Shown here one piece after another: positions 1 to 8,985 of a stretch of 64,000 nt of DNA (position 1 is its first letter; the number at the start of each line of letters is the position of its first letter). A program made the position numbers and the translations under genes. Origin of the DNA: Ensifer sp. LC163 (GTDB taxonomy: Bacteria > Pseudomonadota > Alphaproteobacteria > Rhizobiales > Rhizobiaceae); assembly GCF_001695855.1 (NCBI RefSeq), contig NZ_MBSS01000012.1, positions 124,001-188,000 of the forward strand, read 5' to 3'. The notes below the pieces were generated by a model. It was not told where the DNA came from. It did no database searches and saw only the letters and a list, made by a program, of their open reading frames with translations.

Positions 1-2
1 TG

Positions 3-542
3 ACGATCGATCCGGCCGACATGGGACTGTCCGACCGCGCGGCCCATGGGGAATTGCACCCCCGACATCTCGATTGGCTCGCGACACTACCGACCACCCT
101 CGTCTATCGTGATGCGCTCTTTCTTTGCCACGGCACACCTGCAAGCGACGAAACCTACTGGCTCGAAGCGTTGACCGCCGACGGCGTGGTCCATCTGGCA
201 GCGCGCAGCGCCATCGAGGCCTTCGCGACAGGCATCGAACAACCGGTCATTCTCTGCGGACACACGCACATTCCCCGAGCGATCCGCCTGGCGGACGGCC
301 GGCTCGTGGTCAATCCCGGCAGCGTCGGTTGCCCTGGCTATGACGACGACCGCCCGGTCGCGCACAAGGTGGAAGTCGGTTCGCCGGATGCGCGCTACGC
401 CATCATAGAAAGTGCCGGCAATGGCTGGAGCGTCACGTTCCGCACGATCCCCTACGACCATAAGGCGATGTCGAGGCTGGCTGCGGAGCGAAACCGCGTG
501 CAGTGGGCAGAAGCTCTTGCAACAGGTTTTCTCAGCGCGTAG
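3..542 (+). CDS. Metallophosphoesterase, 5'-truncated by window edge
   Basis: The frame is open to the left edge, so only the C-terminal part (about 180 residues) is present; the ATG at 21 is probably internal. The calcineurin-like phosphoesterase fold is shown by LFLCHGTP, by the metal-binding CGHTHIP motif, and by VVNPGSVGCPGY, the usual C-terminal signature of the YfcE/MJ0936-type phosphodiesterases. The N-terminal metal motifs (DxH, GDxxD) would lie outside the window. The substrate cannot be deduced. It is followed by about 100 bp before the next plus-strand gene. Confidence 0.85.
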   Translation, partial: TIDPADMGLSDRAAHGELHPRHLDWLATLPTTLVYRDALFLCHGTPASDETYWLEALTADGVVHLAARSAIEAFATGIEQPVILCGHTHIPRAIRLADGRLVVNPGSVGCPGYDDDRPVAHKVEVGSPDARYAIIESAGNGWSVTFRTIPYDHKAMSRLAAERNRVQWAEALATGFLSA

Positions 543-644
543 CTGTGCGAGCTTCACGCTTTGCTAACTGCATTCGCCGGTTGTTGCCCGGAGGCCGCCG
601 TCGTATTTCACGAATTAAGCGGATTGTAGAGGAGTTGCCGTTCA

Positions 645-1928
645 ATGGCGGCCGCAACCAGCATCCGGACCGCCCTGCCGATGATGAATACAGATCTGAC
701 CATCGGCCGATCGGGCCATCGAGACGCACAAGCTGCGTCCCGGTCCGATGCTGCCGCGAGCCGGTTCGAGATCTCCATCCATGACACGATGGCGCCGCTG
801 GAGCAGGAATGGCGATCGCTGGAAGCGCTGCCTTTCAACTCGTTGCACAATGGCTACGACTGGTGCGCGGCATGGGCGCTGGCCCATGACAGCGAGCTGT
901 TGATCGTCCGCGGCACCCTTGATGGCGAACTGCAGTTCATCCTGCCCCTCGAATTCGTGCCTGGCCGCCTGTTCAACACGGCCCGGTTTATCGGTGCGCC
1001 CCACAGCAATCTCAATACCGGACTGTTTGCAGCGGATGCGCTGCCCCTTCCCCATACCGATGTTTCTGACCTCCTGGCGCGCGAGCTCAATCACCGTCCG
1101 GGCCACAGGGTCGATCTCGTCACGCTCGAAAAGACCCCGCATCACTGGCACGGAACCGCAAGTCCGTTGACGGGTCTGCCCGGCATCAAGAACCAGAATG
1201 CCTCGTTTCAACTGCCCCTGTTCGCGAGCTTCGAACGCACGCTGGCGCAGGTCAATGCAAAGCGCCGGCGCAAGAAGATGCGGATCTCCGAGCGGAGGCT
1301 CGAGGCTCTCGGGGGCTACGACTACGTCATTGCGCAAAGCCCCGCGGAAGCGCAGGCATTGCTCGACGTCTTCTTGCGACAGAAGGCAATCCGTTTTGCA
1401 ACTCTTGGTCTTCCCGACGTTTTCCATGAGGCGCCGACGCGGGCGTTCTTTCACGCGCTCGCCGGTCGCTGCGGCGAGACTGGAAATCCGCTGCTCGAAC
1501 TCAATGCCATCCGTCTGAAAGGTGAACATGGCGGACGGGTCGTCGCTGTCGCCGGTCTTTCGCGAAAGGCCGACCATGTCATCTGCCAGTTCGGGTCTAT
1601 CGACGAGGAGCTGGCAGGCGATGCCAGTCCCGGCGAGCTCTTGTTCTACAGGATGATCGAGAGGCTCTGTGGCGAAGGTGCGGCGCTGTTTGACTTCGGT
1701 GTCGGCGACCAGCCCTACAAGCGCTCGTGGTGCACGATCGAGACACCGCTGAGAGACATTGTCGTGCCGCTAACGGTGCGCGGCCGGTTCGCGGCTGCCT
1801 ATCACCGGGCACTGGTGCGGGCGAAAGTGGTGATCAAGGCGAACAAGGCCGCCTACGCCTTCTTTCAGCGTGCACGCAGTCGCAAGAAAAACGCCGGTAG
1901 AAAGACCGGCGACAGAGACGTCGAATAA
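645..1928 (+). CDS. CelD/BcsL-like GNAT (FemAB-type) acetyltransferase
   Basis: A 427-residue cytosolic protein with the double-GNAT architecture of the cellulose-biosynthesis CelD/BcsL family. Around residues 195-345 there is a basic stretch (KRRRKKMRISERRLEAL), then the FLRQKAIRFATLGLPDVF segment and a C-terminal FDFGVGDQPYKRSW motif, typical of these acyltransferases. Such proteins usually acylate polysaccharides or their precursors. The gene is convergent with the polysaccharide chain-length gene, so a role in modifying that polymer is plausible but unproven. An alternative start is the ATG at 681. The last 40 nt carry a hairpin that probably terminates transcription from the opposite strand. 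Confidence 0.75.
   Translation: MAAATSIRTALPMMNTDLTIGRSGHRDAQAASRSDAAASRFEISIHDTMAPLEQEWRSLEALPFNSLHNGYDWCAAWALAHDSELLIVRGTLDGELQFILPLEFVPGRLFNTARFIGAPHSNLNTGLFAADALPLPHTDVSDLLARELNHRPGHRVDLVTLEKTPHHWHGTASPLTGLPGIKNQNASFQLPLFASFERTLAQVNAKRRRKKMRISERRLEALGGYDYVIAQSPAEAQALLDVFLRQKAIRFATLGLPDVFHEAPTRAFFHALAGRCGETGNPLLELNAIRLKGEHGGRVVAVAGLSRKADHVICQFGSIDEELAGDASPGELLFYRMIERLCGEGAALFDFGVGDQPYKRSWCTIETPLRDIVVPLTVRGRFAAAYHRALVRAKVVIKANKAAYAFFQRARSRKKNAGRKTGDRDVE
1886..1911 (-). terminator. Terminator of the Wzc-like gene, inside the convergent CDS
   Basis: Perfect 7-bp stem CGCCGGT / ACCGGCG at 1892-1898 and 1905-1911 with a 6-nt loop. On the minus strand it is followed by five T residues (1887-1891). 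It lies about 70 bp past the stop of the minus-strand polysaccharide gene, within the 3' end of the acetyltransferase coding sequence. Confidence 0.6.
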
Positions 1929-1981
1929 GTACCCTCGCGCAGGCAGCGCTTCGCGCGGCATGCTGACGGTATTGCCTCCGC

Positions 1982-4162
1982 TCATGCCGCGTGACGGTCG
2001 GGATAATCTGGGCCGGGTTCACCGCGGCCAGTCATCAGCACGATATCGCGGTAGCCGGCCTCACCGAAGCCGGTCAGGACCTCAACGATTCTTTCGTCGC
2101 TGACTGCCGGCGCCGACAGGATGATCTCCGTGCCGTCGCGACGGGCGATCTTGCCGACAGCTCCCTCGTCTGCCGGTCCGCATTCGACCAGCACCAGATC
2201 ATAGGCATTGGTCAAGGCGTCAATGATCATCTGCAGCCGCTCGATGCCGCGCATCGCGAGCCTCGGATCGGCATCCCCCTGCGGAATGATATGCGCGTCG
2301 GAAAAACGATCGGCGTGAATGGTTTCGGTGAATGCCACCTCGCCTGCCAGCAGGTTGGTAATACCGGGCAGTTGCGCCGAGCGCGCCATCAGGCGGGTCG
2401 GGCAGGCAGAGCCCGTCAGGTCGATCAGCACGACCTTGCGACCCTCCTCGGCGATCAGGCGCGCCAGCATGACCGTCGCGGTCGATCCCTCGTCGCCACC
2501 GGGTGAAACCGAGATTGCGATCCGCACACCACTTTGGCGCAGGTGATCGGCAACCGCCTCGATCGAGAAATCCGGTTCGGGCGCCTCGCCGCTCGGGTCG
2601 TCGCGAACATCGTCCGCTTCGGCTGCTGCCAGCGGCGGCAGGTCGATGGCGTCGTTCAATGCGGGCGATATCTCGAGCTTTTCGTCGGGAACATCCACAG
2701 CCGCAACGGCGGCGATTGCCGACCGCGAACGGACCGGCGGCCGCTCGGCACCGACTGACACCGGCCTCAACGCGCGACCGCTGAACAACTCCCGAAGCAT
2801 GATGATGATGCAGGTCAGAAGGAAGGTCGCAAGTGCCGCGACGATGGTAATCGGCATCACTTTGGGGAAGCTGGCGCCCGTCGGGACGACCGCGCTCGAA
2901 ATGACACGGGCATCGGCGGGGGTTGCATTCTCGACCGTGCGCGACGTCGCTTCGCGGTAGCGCGCCAGATAGGTCTCGAGCAATTGCCGTTGGGCGGTCG
3001 CTTCGCGCTCGAGCGCGCGCAGGCCCACCTCTTCTTCGCCCGCCTGGGCCGATTTGGCCTTGAGCGCATTGAGTTGCTGTGTCAGCTGCTGCTCGCGCAA
3101 TTCGCCGACCTTTGCCTCGTTTTCGAGGCTGCTGAGGATCTTGCGGGTTTCAGAGCGGATCTGCGCCCTGATGCCTTCGAGTTGCGATTTCAGGGCCTTC
3201 AGCCGCGGGTGGCCGTCAAGCAGCGTGGTCGAAAGGTCTGCCACCTGCCCTTGCAGATTTGCCTCCGTCTCCTTGAGGCGCTGAATCATCGGCGAACCGA
3301 CGACGTCGGCGATGGTGTCTGCCTCGCGGCCGCTGGCCAGCGCCTCGCGCACGCCCTCGGCGCGTGCCTCCGCATTGGCCCGCTCGCCACGCACGCGTGC
3401 CAGCTCGCTCGATATATCGGTGAGTTGCCGCGTTGCGAAGTTCGTGGTCTCGCCAGTCGGCAGCAGATCGGATGACGAACGGTAGGCCGCCACCTTGGCT
3501 TCGGCATCCCTCACCTTCTCGCGCAGATTGGCGATCTCCGGCTCCAGCCAACGGCTCGCCTCGGAATTGGTGTCGAGCTTCGCGCCGCTTTGCAGCGAAA
3601 GGAAAACCTTTGCCATTTCGTTCGGGATCGCCGCCGCCAGCTGCCGATCCTTCGAGGTAAAGGCGATCGCGATCACGCGCGACTTCTCGACCTGATAGAC
3701 CTGCAGCTTCGAAGTGAACTCCTTCAGCACGCGCTCCTCGGGCGGCATCTCCAACGGGTTCTTCTTCAGGCCCAGCATGACCATCAGATCGGAAACCGCC
3801 GAAGGATCCGCCGAAGGATCGAACTCCTTCAGTTCATATAGCTTCATGTTGCGCGCGACCTGCTTGATCAGGTCGGCCGAGCGCAGCACCTGAACCTGGC
3901 TCAGGATGCCGGATTCGTCGAAAACCCGGTCGGACCCGGTCGGCGCATTCTGGTTGGAGCTGCTGAATTCAGGTTCCCGCGATTCGATGAGAACGCGCGT
4001 CTCGCTCTGATAATCCGGCGCGATCATCTTCGCGGCACCGAAAGCAAGCGCTGCAACGCACGCAGTGGCGAGCAATACCTTGACGCGTCGATCCCACACG
4101 GCGCGGAACAGCCCGCCGAGATCGATATCCACATCCTGTTGTCCGCTGCCGTTTCCCGACAT
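1982..4162 (-). CDS. Wzc/GumC-like polysaccharide co-polymerase with degenerate BY-kinase domain
   Basis: A 726-residue inner-membrane protein that would control chain length and export of a polysaccharide. The start at 4162 (MSGNGSGQQD) fits the family better than the upstream ATG at 4219. In order: a Wzz domain with TM1 at about 29-48, a long periplasmic coiled coil (about 205-410), the GNVR-like region, TM2 at about 435-457, an acidic/proline linker, and a cytoplasmic P-loop-like domain from about 535. That domain looks catalytically dead: the Walker A region (554-562, PGGDEGSTA) lacks the lysine, Walker A' reads LIDLTG instead of a DxDxR form, Walker B ends in Glu660, and there is no C-terminal tyrosine cluster. 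It is divergent from the OPX-glycosyltransferase operon. Confidence 0.88.
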   Translation of the reverse strand: MSGNGSGQQDVDIDLGGLFRAVWDRRVKVLLATACVAALAFGAAKMIAPDYQSETRVLIESREPEFSSSNQNAPTGSDRVFDESGILSQVQVLRSADLIKQVARNMKLYELKEFDPSADPSAVSDLMVMLGLKKNPLEMPPEERVLKEFTSKLQVYQVEKSRVIAIAFTSKDRQLAAAIPNEMAKVFLSLQSGAKLDTNSEASRWLEPEIANLREKVRDAEAKVAAYRSSSDLLPTGETTNFATRQLTDISSELARVRGERANAEARAEGVREALASGREADTIADVVGSPMIQRLKETEANLQGQVADLSTTLLDGHPRLKALKSQLEGIRAQIRSETRKILSSLENEAKVGELREQQLTQQLNALKAKSAQAGEEEVGLRALEREATAQRQLLETYLARYREATSRTVENATPADARVISSAVVPTGASFPKVMPITIVAALATFLLTCIIIMLRELFSGRALRPVSVGAERPPVRSRSAIAAVAAVDVPDEKLEISPALNDAIDLPPLAAAEADDVRDDPSGEAPEPDFSIEAVADHLRQSGVRIAISVSPGGDEGSTATVMLARLIAEEGRKVVLIDLTGSACPTRLMARSAQLPGITNLLAGEVAFTETIHADRFSDAHIIPQGDADPRLAMRGIERLQMIIDALTNAYDLVLVECGPADEGAVGKIARRDGTEIILSAPAVSDERIVEVLTGFGEAGYRDIVLMTGRGEPGPDYPDRHAA

Positions 4163-4298
4163 GCTTCTGGCTCCGAACCCTAAAATCTCGCTGGAGGGTA
4201 AATGAACATGGTAACGCAAGGGTTAATGTCAACTCAACCTCTGCGCGACTTCGCCCCTTCCTGCGCTGCAGGCACCCCGTTGAAAATTCCACCGCGAG

Positions 4299-4314
4299 TT
4301 TACCAGCTATTAAC
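4299..4314 (+). promoter_or_regulatory. CtrA-box-like site in the divergent polysaccharide promoter
   Basis: TTTA-N7-TTAAC at 4299-4302 and 4310-4314 matches the alphaproteobacterial CtrA consensus (TTAA-N7-TTAAC) at 8 of 9 positions. It lies about 55 bp upstream of the export lipoprotein gene. Binding is inference. Confidence 0.4.
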
Positions 4315-4369
4315 CCTAACGGATCGATAACGACGAAAGAGGTGGTCGTTTCCGGAGCCTAAGAGCAGC

Positions 4370-4945
4370 ATGTCAACCGCAGGTATGAAGACGGGTCTCG
4401 CTATTACGGTGGCAGCACTGTCGATTTTGCTCGGCGGCTGCACAAGCTATCAGCCGGCACCCAAGGCCTTCAGTGAAGCAACGATCCAGCCTTACCGGCT
4501 GGACAGCGGTGACCGGCTGCGCATCAACGTGTTCGAGCAGGCCGGCCTGAGCGGCACCTATACGGTTGACCAGGCAGGCTACGTTGCCTTCCCGCTGATC
4601 GGCACCGTCGCCTCGCGCGGCCACACGCTGCCCGAACTCGAAGGCATGATCGCCGCAAAATTGAAACAGGGCTATCTGCGCGATCCGGACGTCACTATCG
4701 AAGTCGACCGCTATCGCTCAGTCTTCATCATGGGCGAAGTCGGCCAGGCAGGGCAATATGCCTATGTACCGGGAATGACAATTCAGAACGCGATCGCGGT
4801 TGCTGGCGGATTCTCACCGCGCGCCAATCAGGCCAGCGCCGACGTCACGCGCAAAATCAATGGCCGGATCATCACCGGTCGCGTGCCGATCACCGACGCC
4901 GTACTGGCTGGAGATACGATTTACATTCGCGAACGGCTGTTCTGA
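4370..4945 (+). CDS. Outer-membrane polysaccharide export lipoprotein (Wza/OPX family)
   Basis: A 191-residue exported lipoprotein: signal sequence with a lipobox ending LLGGC (Cys24), then the polysaccharide-export (PES) domain at about 40-115 (YRLDSGDRLRINVFEQ, GYVAFPLIGTV) and one SLBB beta-grasp domain at about 120-190 (GEVGQAGQYAYVPGMTIQNAI). It is the short OPX type, about half of E. coli Wza, with no C-terminal membrane-spanning helix, as in several rhizobial systems. First gene of a tightly packed operon; the next start is 5 nt after its stop. It should pair with the divergently encoded Wzc-like protein to form the envelope-spanning export channel. Confidence 0.93.
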   Translation: MSTAGMKTGLAITVAALSILLGGCTSYQPAPKAFSEATIQPYRLDSGDRLRINVFEQAGLSGTYTVDQAGYVAFPLIGTVASRGHTLPELEGMIAAKLKQGYLRDPDVTIEVDRYRSVFIMGEVGQAGQYAYVPGMTIQNAIAVAGGFSPRANQASADVTRKINGRIITGRVPITDAVLAGDTIYIRERLF

Positions 4946-4950
4946 TCTCG

Positions 4951-6123
4951 ATGCAGCCGCAGCGTCCCTTGCGCATCATTCATTGCTTCAGGTCGCCGGT
5001 CGGCGGCATTTTCCGCCATGTGCGCGATCTGGCGGAAGCGCACGCGGCGGCTGGCCACCAGGTCGGCATTCTCTGCGACAGTACAACCGGCGGGTCCTAT
5101 GAGGATTCGCTCTTTGACGAAATCCGGCCCTATCTGGCACTGGGTCTCGTGCGCATGCCGATCCATCGCTCGATCGGCCCAAGGGATTTTGCCGCGCTGT
5201 GGCGCGGTTACAAGGAAATCAGAAGTTTGCGACCGGATGTGTTGCATGGGCACGGCGCCAAAGGTGGCGCCATCGCCCGCCTCATCGGTTCAGCCTTGCG
5301 GGTCAACAGGTATTGCGTAGCCCGCCTCTATTCCCCCCACGGTGGCAGTCTCCACTACAGCCCGAAGTCGGTTGTCGGGCGGGTCGTCTTTCCCTTGGAG
5401 CGGTTTCAGGAGCGCCTGACCGACGCGCTCGTCTTCGTCTGCGATTTCGAACGCCAGACCTATTTTTCCAAGGTCGGCGAGCCGCGCGAGCGTTACGAGC
5501 TGATCTACAACGGCATCGACGATCGCGAGTTCGAGGCCGTGGAGGCGCGGCCGGATGCGGTCGACTTCCTCTATATCGGCATGATGCGGGACCTGAAGGG
5601 TCCCGATCTGTTTGTGGACGCCTTTGCCCGCGCCGAACGGCTCATCGGGCGGCCGCTTTCGGCGCTGATGGTCGGCGATGGCCCGCAGCAGCAGGAATAC
5701 CGCGACTTCACGCTCGAGCAGGGCCTCGGACGACGGATCACCATGCGTCCGGCCATGAATGCCCGCGAGGCCTTTGCGCTGGCGCGAAACATCGTCATTC
5801 CGTCCCGAGCGGAATCCATGCCCTACATCGTTCTCGAAGCCCTGGCGGCGCAGAAGCCGGTGATCGCCAGTCGGGTCGGCGGCATACCCGAAATCCTCGG
5901 CAAGCATAACGCCGCCCTTGCCGACCCGGCAGACGCGCAGTCACTTGCCACGATCATGGCCTCGGCAATCGTCGAGAAGGACTGGTCCACCCGCGTCATG
6001 CCGGACCCGAAGACATTCAAGTCCCGATTTGCCGCCTCGGTCATGACGGCCGAGGTGCTGCGGCTCTATCGTGATTTGTGTCGAAACCACTCGGCTCCTG
6101 CGGGGCCGCAGGCTGCAACGTAA
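4951..6123 (+). CDS. Glycosyltransferase family 4
   Basis: A 390-residue GT-B glycosyltransferase. The N-terminal acceptor domain has the GIFRHVRDLAEAHAAAGH signature. The C-terminal donor domain shows YNGIDDREFE and the retaining E-x7-E motif ESMPYIVLE, followed by the nucleotide-sugar region RVGGIPEIL. It should add a sugar to the polyprenyl-linked repeat unit on the cytoplasmic face of the membrane. It begins 5 nt after the OPX gene, which implies co-translation. Sugar specificity cannot be read from the sequence. Confidence 0.92.
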   Translation: MQPQRPLRIIHCFRSPVGGIFRHVRDLAEAHAAAGHQVGILCDSTTGGSYEDSLFDEIRPYLALGLVRMPIHRSIGPRDFAALWRGYKEIRSLRPDVLHGHGAKGGAIARLIGSALRVNRYCVARLYSPHGGSLHYSPKSVVGRVVFPLERFQERLTDALVFVCDFERQTYFSKVGEPRERYELIYNGIDDREFEAVEARPDAVDFLYIGMMRDLKGPDLFVDAFARAERLIGRPLSALMVGDGPQQQEYRDFTLEQGLGRRITMRPAMNAREAFALARNIVIPSRAESMPYIVLEALAAQKPVIASRVGGIPEILGKHNAALADPADAQSLATIMASAIVEKDWSTRVMPDPKTFKSRFAASVMTAEVLRLYRDLCRNHSAPAGPQAAT

Positions 6124-6181
6124 GCGTTTCTTAGTGGCTTTCTGCTATCCCGGCTGAGGACTTCAGTGCCGGAAGGAAGCC

Positions 6182-7744
6182 ATGAACGAGTTTAAGCGGT
6201 CGGAAGCCTTCGACACCGAAGCGCTTCGCAAGAAGATTTCGGAGATCCGTACCCGTGCGCCGGACGAAAAGGCCGGCGGCGAAGCGTCGACGGAGCTCAA
6301 CCCCCTCGCCCGACAAATTGCCGAACAATTCCGCGCCGACACCTATTCGCCCGCCATGATCATGGGCCTGATGCGCCTGTTCGAATTCTGTACCCTTTTC
6401 GCCATCGGCTATGCCATCAATGCGCTCTATGTGCAGCCGGGTTTCGATCAGCTGCCGCTTTACCTCGCGATCCTCATCGGCGGCTCTGCGCTCGCGGTTG
6501 CCGCCATGCAGATCGCCGACACCTACCAAGTCCCCGCCCTGCGCGCCTGGCTGCGCTTCACCCCACGGATCCTGGCCTCCTGGGCGATCGCATTCGGCGG
6601 TATTGCCATCGCGCTGTTCTTTCTCAAGTCCGGTCACCAGTATTCGCGTGTCTGGTTCGGCGGCTGGTTCATTTCCGGGGCGGTGTTCCTCGTCGCGGAA
6701 CGGGCCTTCATCGCCTATTCCATTCGCCATTGGGCCCGCAACGGCACGATGGAACGCCGTGCCGTCGTCGTCGGCGGCGGCCAGCCGGCCAAGGACCTGA
6801 TCCGCACGCTCGAACATCAGACCGACAACGACATTCGCATCTGCGGCATCTTCGACGATCGCGACGAACGTCGGTCTCCGAATGTCATTGCCGGCTATCC
6901 GAAACTCGGAACCGTCGACGAGCTTGTCGAATTCGCGCGCTTGGCGCGCATCGACATGTTGATCATCTCGCTGCCGCTGACCGCTGAAAAGCGCATCCTG
7001 CAGCTACTCAAGAAGCTGTGGGTGCTGCCGGTCGATATCCGTCTGGCCGCCCATGCAAACAACCTGCGCTTCCGGCCGCGCAGCTATTCCCATGTCGGCG
7101 AAGTGCCGATGCTCGATATCTTCGACAAACCCATCGCCGATTGGGATTCCGTAGCCAAGCGCGGATTCGACATCTTCTTCAGCATCGTCGCCCTGGTGTT
7201 GTTGTGGCCGGTAATGCTGGGCACCGCCATCGCGGTCAAGGCCACATCGCCGGGCCCGATCATCTTCAAGCAGAAGCGCCACGGCTTCAACAACGAGACC
7301 ATCGAAGTCTACAAGTTCCGCTCGATGTATACGCATATGAGCGACCCGAGCGCACGCAGCGCAGTGACGAAGGGCGACCCTCGCGTCACCCCGGTCGGGC
7401 GCTTCATCCGCAAATCCTCGATCGATGAACTACCACAGATCTTCAACGTACTCAAAGGCGAGCTTTCACTTGTCGGCCCGCGCCCGCATGCCGTACTGGC
7501 ACAGACGCATAACCGCACCTATTCCGACGTCGTCGAAGGCTATTTCGCCCGCCACCGCGTCAAGCCCGGCGTCACCGGTTGGGCACAGATCAACGGCTGG
7601 CGTGGCGAGATCGACAATGACGAAAAGATCCGTCTGCGCACGGCCTTCGACCTTCACTACATTGAAAACTGGTCGCTGCTCTTCGACCTGAAGATCTTGT
7701 TCCTGACGCCGTTTCGACTGCTCAACACGGAAAATGCCTATTGA
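6182..7744 (+). CDS. Polyprenyl-phosphate hexose-1-phosphate transferase (WcaJ/PssY type)
   Basis: A 520-residue membrane protein that starts repeat-unit synthesis by moving a sugar-1-phosphate onto undecaprenyl phosphate. After about 55 soluble residues come four predicted membrane segments (about 58-175), then a CoA-binding-like Rossmann domain (VVVGGGQPAKDLI). The catalytic bacterial sugar-transferase domain runs from about 325: KRGFDIFFSIVALVLL, then KFRSM, then SSIDELPQIFNVLKGELSLV and GPRP. The DE pair is the catalytic dyad of this family. Its position matches the initiating transferase (UppE) of Agrobacterium UPP clusters; that orthology is inference. Its stop overlaps the next start. 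Confidence 0.93.
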   Translation: MNEFKRSEAFDTEALRKKISEIRTRAPDEKAGGEASTELNPLARQIAEQFRADTYSPAMIMGLMRLFEFCTLFAIGYAINALYVQPGFDQLPLYLAILIGGSALAVAAMQIADTYQVPALRAWLRFTPRILASWAIAFGGIAIALFFLKSGHQYSRVWFGGWFISGAVFLVAERAFIAYSIRHWARNGTMERRAVVVGGGQPAKDLIRTLEHQTDNDIRICGIFDDRDERRSPNVIAGYPKLGTVDELVEFARLARIDMLIISLPLTAEKRILQLLKKLWVLPVDIRLAAHANNLRFRPRSYSHVGEVPMLDIFDKPIADWDSVAKRGFDIFFSIVALVLLWPVMLGTAIAVKATSPGPIIFKQKRHGFNNETIEVYKFRSMYTHMSDPSARSAVTKGDPRVTPVGRFIRKSSIDELPQIFNVLKGELSLVGPRPHAVLAQTHNRTYSDVVEGYFARHRVKPGVTGWAQINGWRGEIDNDEKIRLRTAFDLHYIENWSLLFDLKILFLTPFRLLNTENAY

Positions 7745-8985
7745 GCACCGTCGACACATCACAGCCGATCGTCTTTCGACCCCAGCTCGCCGCGCTTTCT
7801 CTCTTCGGTTCGTGGCTGGTCGCGCTTGCTGTGTTTCTGTCGGGTTTCGTCATTGCCGAACCGGCGCCCTATGAGCTGTTCATGGTGGCGCTCATCGGTC
7901 TCTGGGCACTCTTCGGCTTGAAGATCTCGCGCTACATCGCGCCGTTGCTTACTCTGCTGACCCTTTTCATCGTCGGCGGCATCCTATCGCTGATGACGAT
8001 GGTCGATCTGACCAAAGGGCCGATGTACATGGCGGTCTCCGGCTTTCTGGCGCTGTCGGCGGTTTTTTACGCCGCCATCATCGAGGACCGTCACCAACGG
8101 CTGAGGCTGATCTTCAATGCCTGGGTCACCGCTGCCGTGCTGACCGCGCTTCTCGGCATTTTTGGCTATTTCGGCGCGATACCGGGCGCTGAAAACTTCA
8201 CGCTCTATGACCGCGCCAAGGGCGCCTTCCAGGATCCGAACGTCTTCGGCCCGTTCCTGTCGGTCCCTGCGCTCTATCTGATCCACGGACTATTGACGCA
8301 ACCGATCCACAAGGCGCCGCCGAAGATAGCGGCGCTTCTGGTGCTGGCGCTCGGCGTCTTCCTGTCGTTCTCGCGTGCGGCTTGGGCTCTCAACCTTTTC
8401 TGCGTCGTTGCCTTCGTCTTCGTGATGCTGCTCAAGGAACGCAACGGCCTCTTCCGTCTGCGCATCCTCGTCATGGCGTTGGTCGGCGGCGTGTTTGTCG
8501 TCGGCGCCCTCTTGGCCGCGCTGCAATCGGAGCAGGTCGCCACGCTTTTCTCCAGCCGCTCACAGTTCGTGCAGGACTATGACGGCGGCCATCTCGGCCG
8601 TTTCGACCGTCACCGCATTGGGTTCCTGATGTCGATGGAGAAACCGCTCGGTATCGGTCCGATGGTCTTCAGCACGATCTTTCCCGAAGACGAACATAAT
8701 GTCTGGCTGAAGTCGCTGACGTCCTATGGCTGGCTCGGTTTCATCAGCTATGCAGCGCTCATCATCTGGACGCTGTCGCTCGGTTTCCGCTTCCTGCTGC
8801 TTGAGCGCCCCTGGCAGGTTTATCTGATGATCGCCTGGGTCGCGCTGATCGGTCATGTGGGCGTCGGCAACGTCATCGATACCGATCACTGGCGCCACTT
8901 CTACATGCTTCTCGGCATCATCTGGGGATGTGCCGCCCTCGAGTACCGCCATCGTCGAACCGCGCGGGCCGGATGGCGGCAATGA
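7741..8985 (+). CDS. Wzy / O-antigen-ligase-like polysaccharide polymerase
   Basis: A 414-residue polytopic inner-membrane protein with about ten hydrophobic segments and a periplasmic loop. It matches the O-antigen ligase/polymerase (Wzy_C, WaaL) family by topology and by features such as RAKGAFQDPNVFGPFL near residue 160 and a late EDEHNVWLKSLTSYGWLGF stretch. The call rests on these and on context. It probably starts at a TTG (7741) that overlaps the preceding stop (TTGA), the sign of translational coupling. It would polymerise repeat units in the periplasm. No Wzx-type flippase is encoded in this cluster. Confidence 0.82.
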   Translation: MSTVDTSQPIVFRPQLAALSLFGSWLVALAVFLSGFVIAEPAPYELFMVALIGLWALFGLKISRYIAPLLTLLTLFIVGGILSLMTMVDLTKGPMYMAVSGFLALSAVFYAAIIEDRHQRLRLIFNAWVTAAVLTALLGIFGYFGAIPGAENFTLYDRAKGAFQDPNVFGPFLSVPALYLIHGLLTQPIHKAPPKIAALLVLALGVFLSFSRAAWALNLFCVVAFVFVMLLKERNGLFRLRILVMALVGGVFVVGALLAALQSEQVATLFSSRSQFVQDYDGGHLGRFDRHRIGFLMSMEKPLGIGPMVFSTIFPEDEHNVWLKSLTSYGWLGFISYAALIIWTLSLGFRFLLLERPWQVYLMIAWVALIGHVGVGNVIDTDHWRHFYMLLGIIWGCAALEYRHRRTARAGWRQ

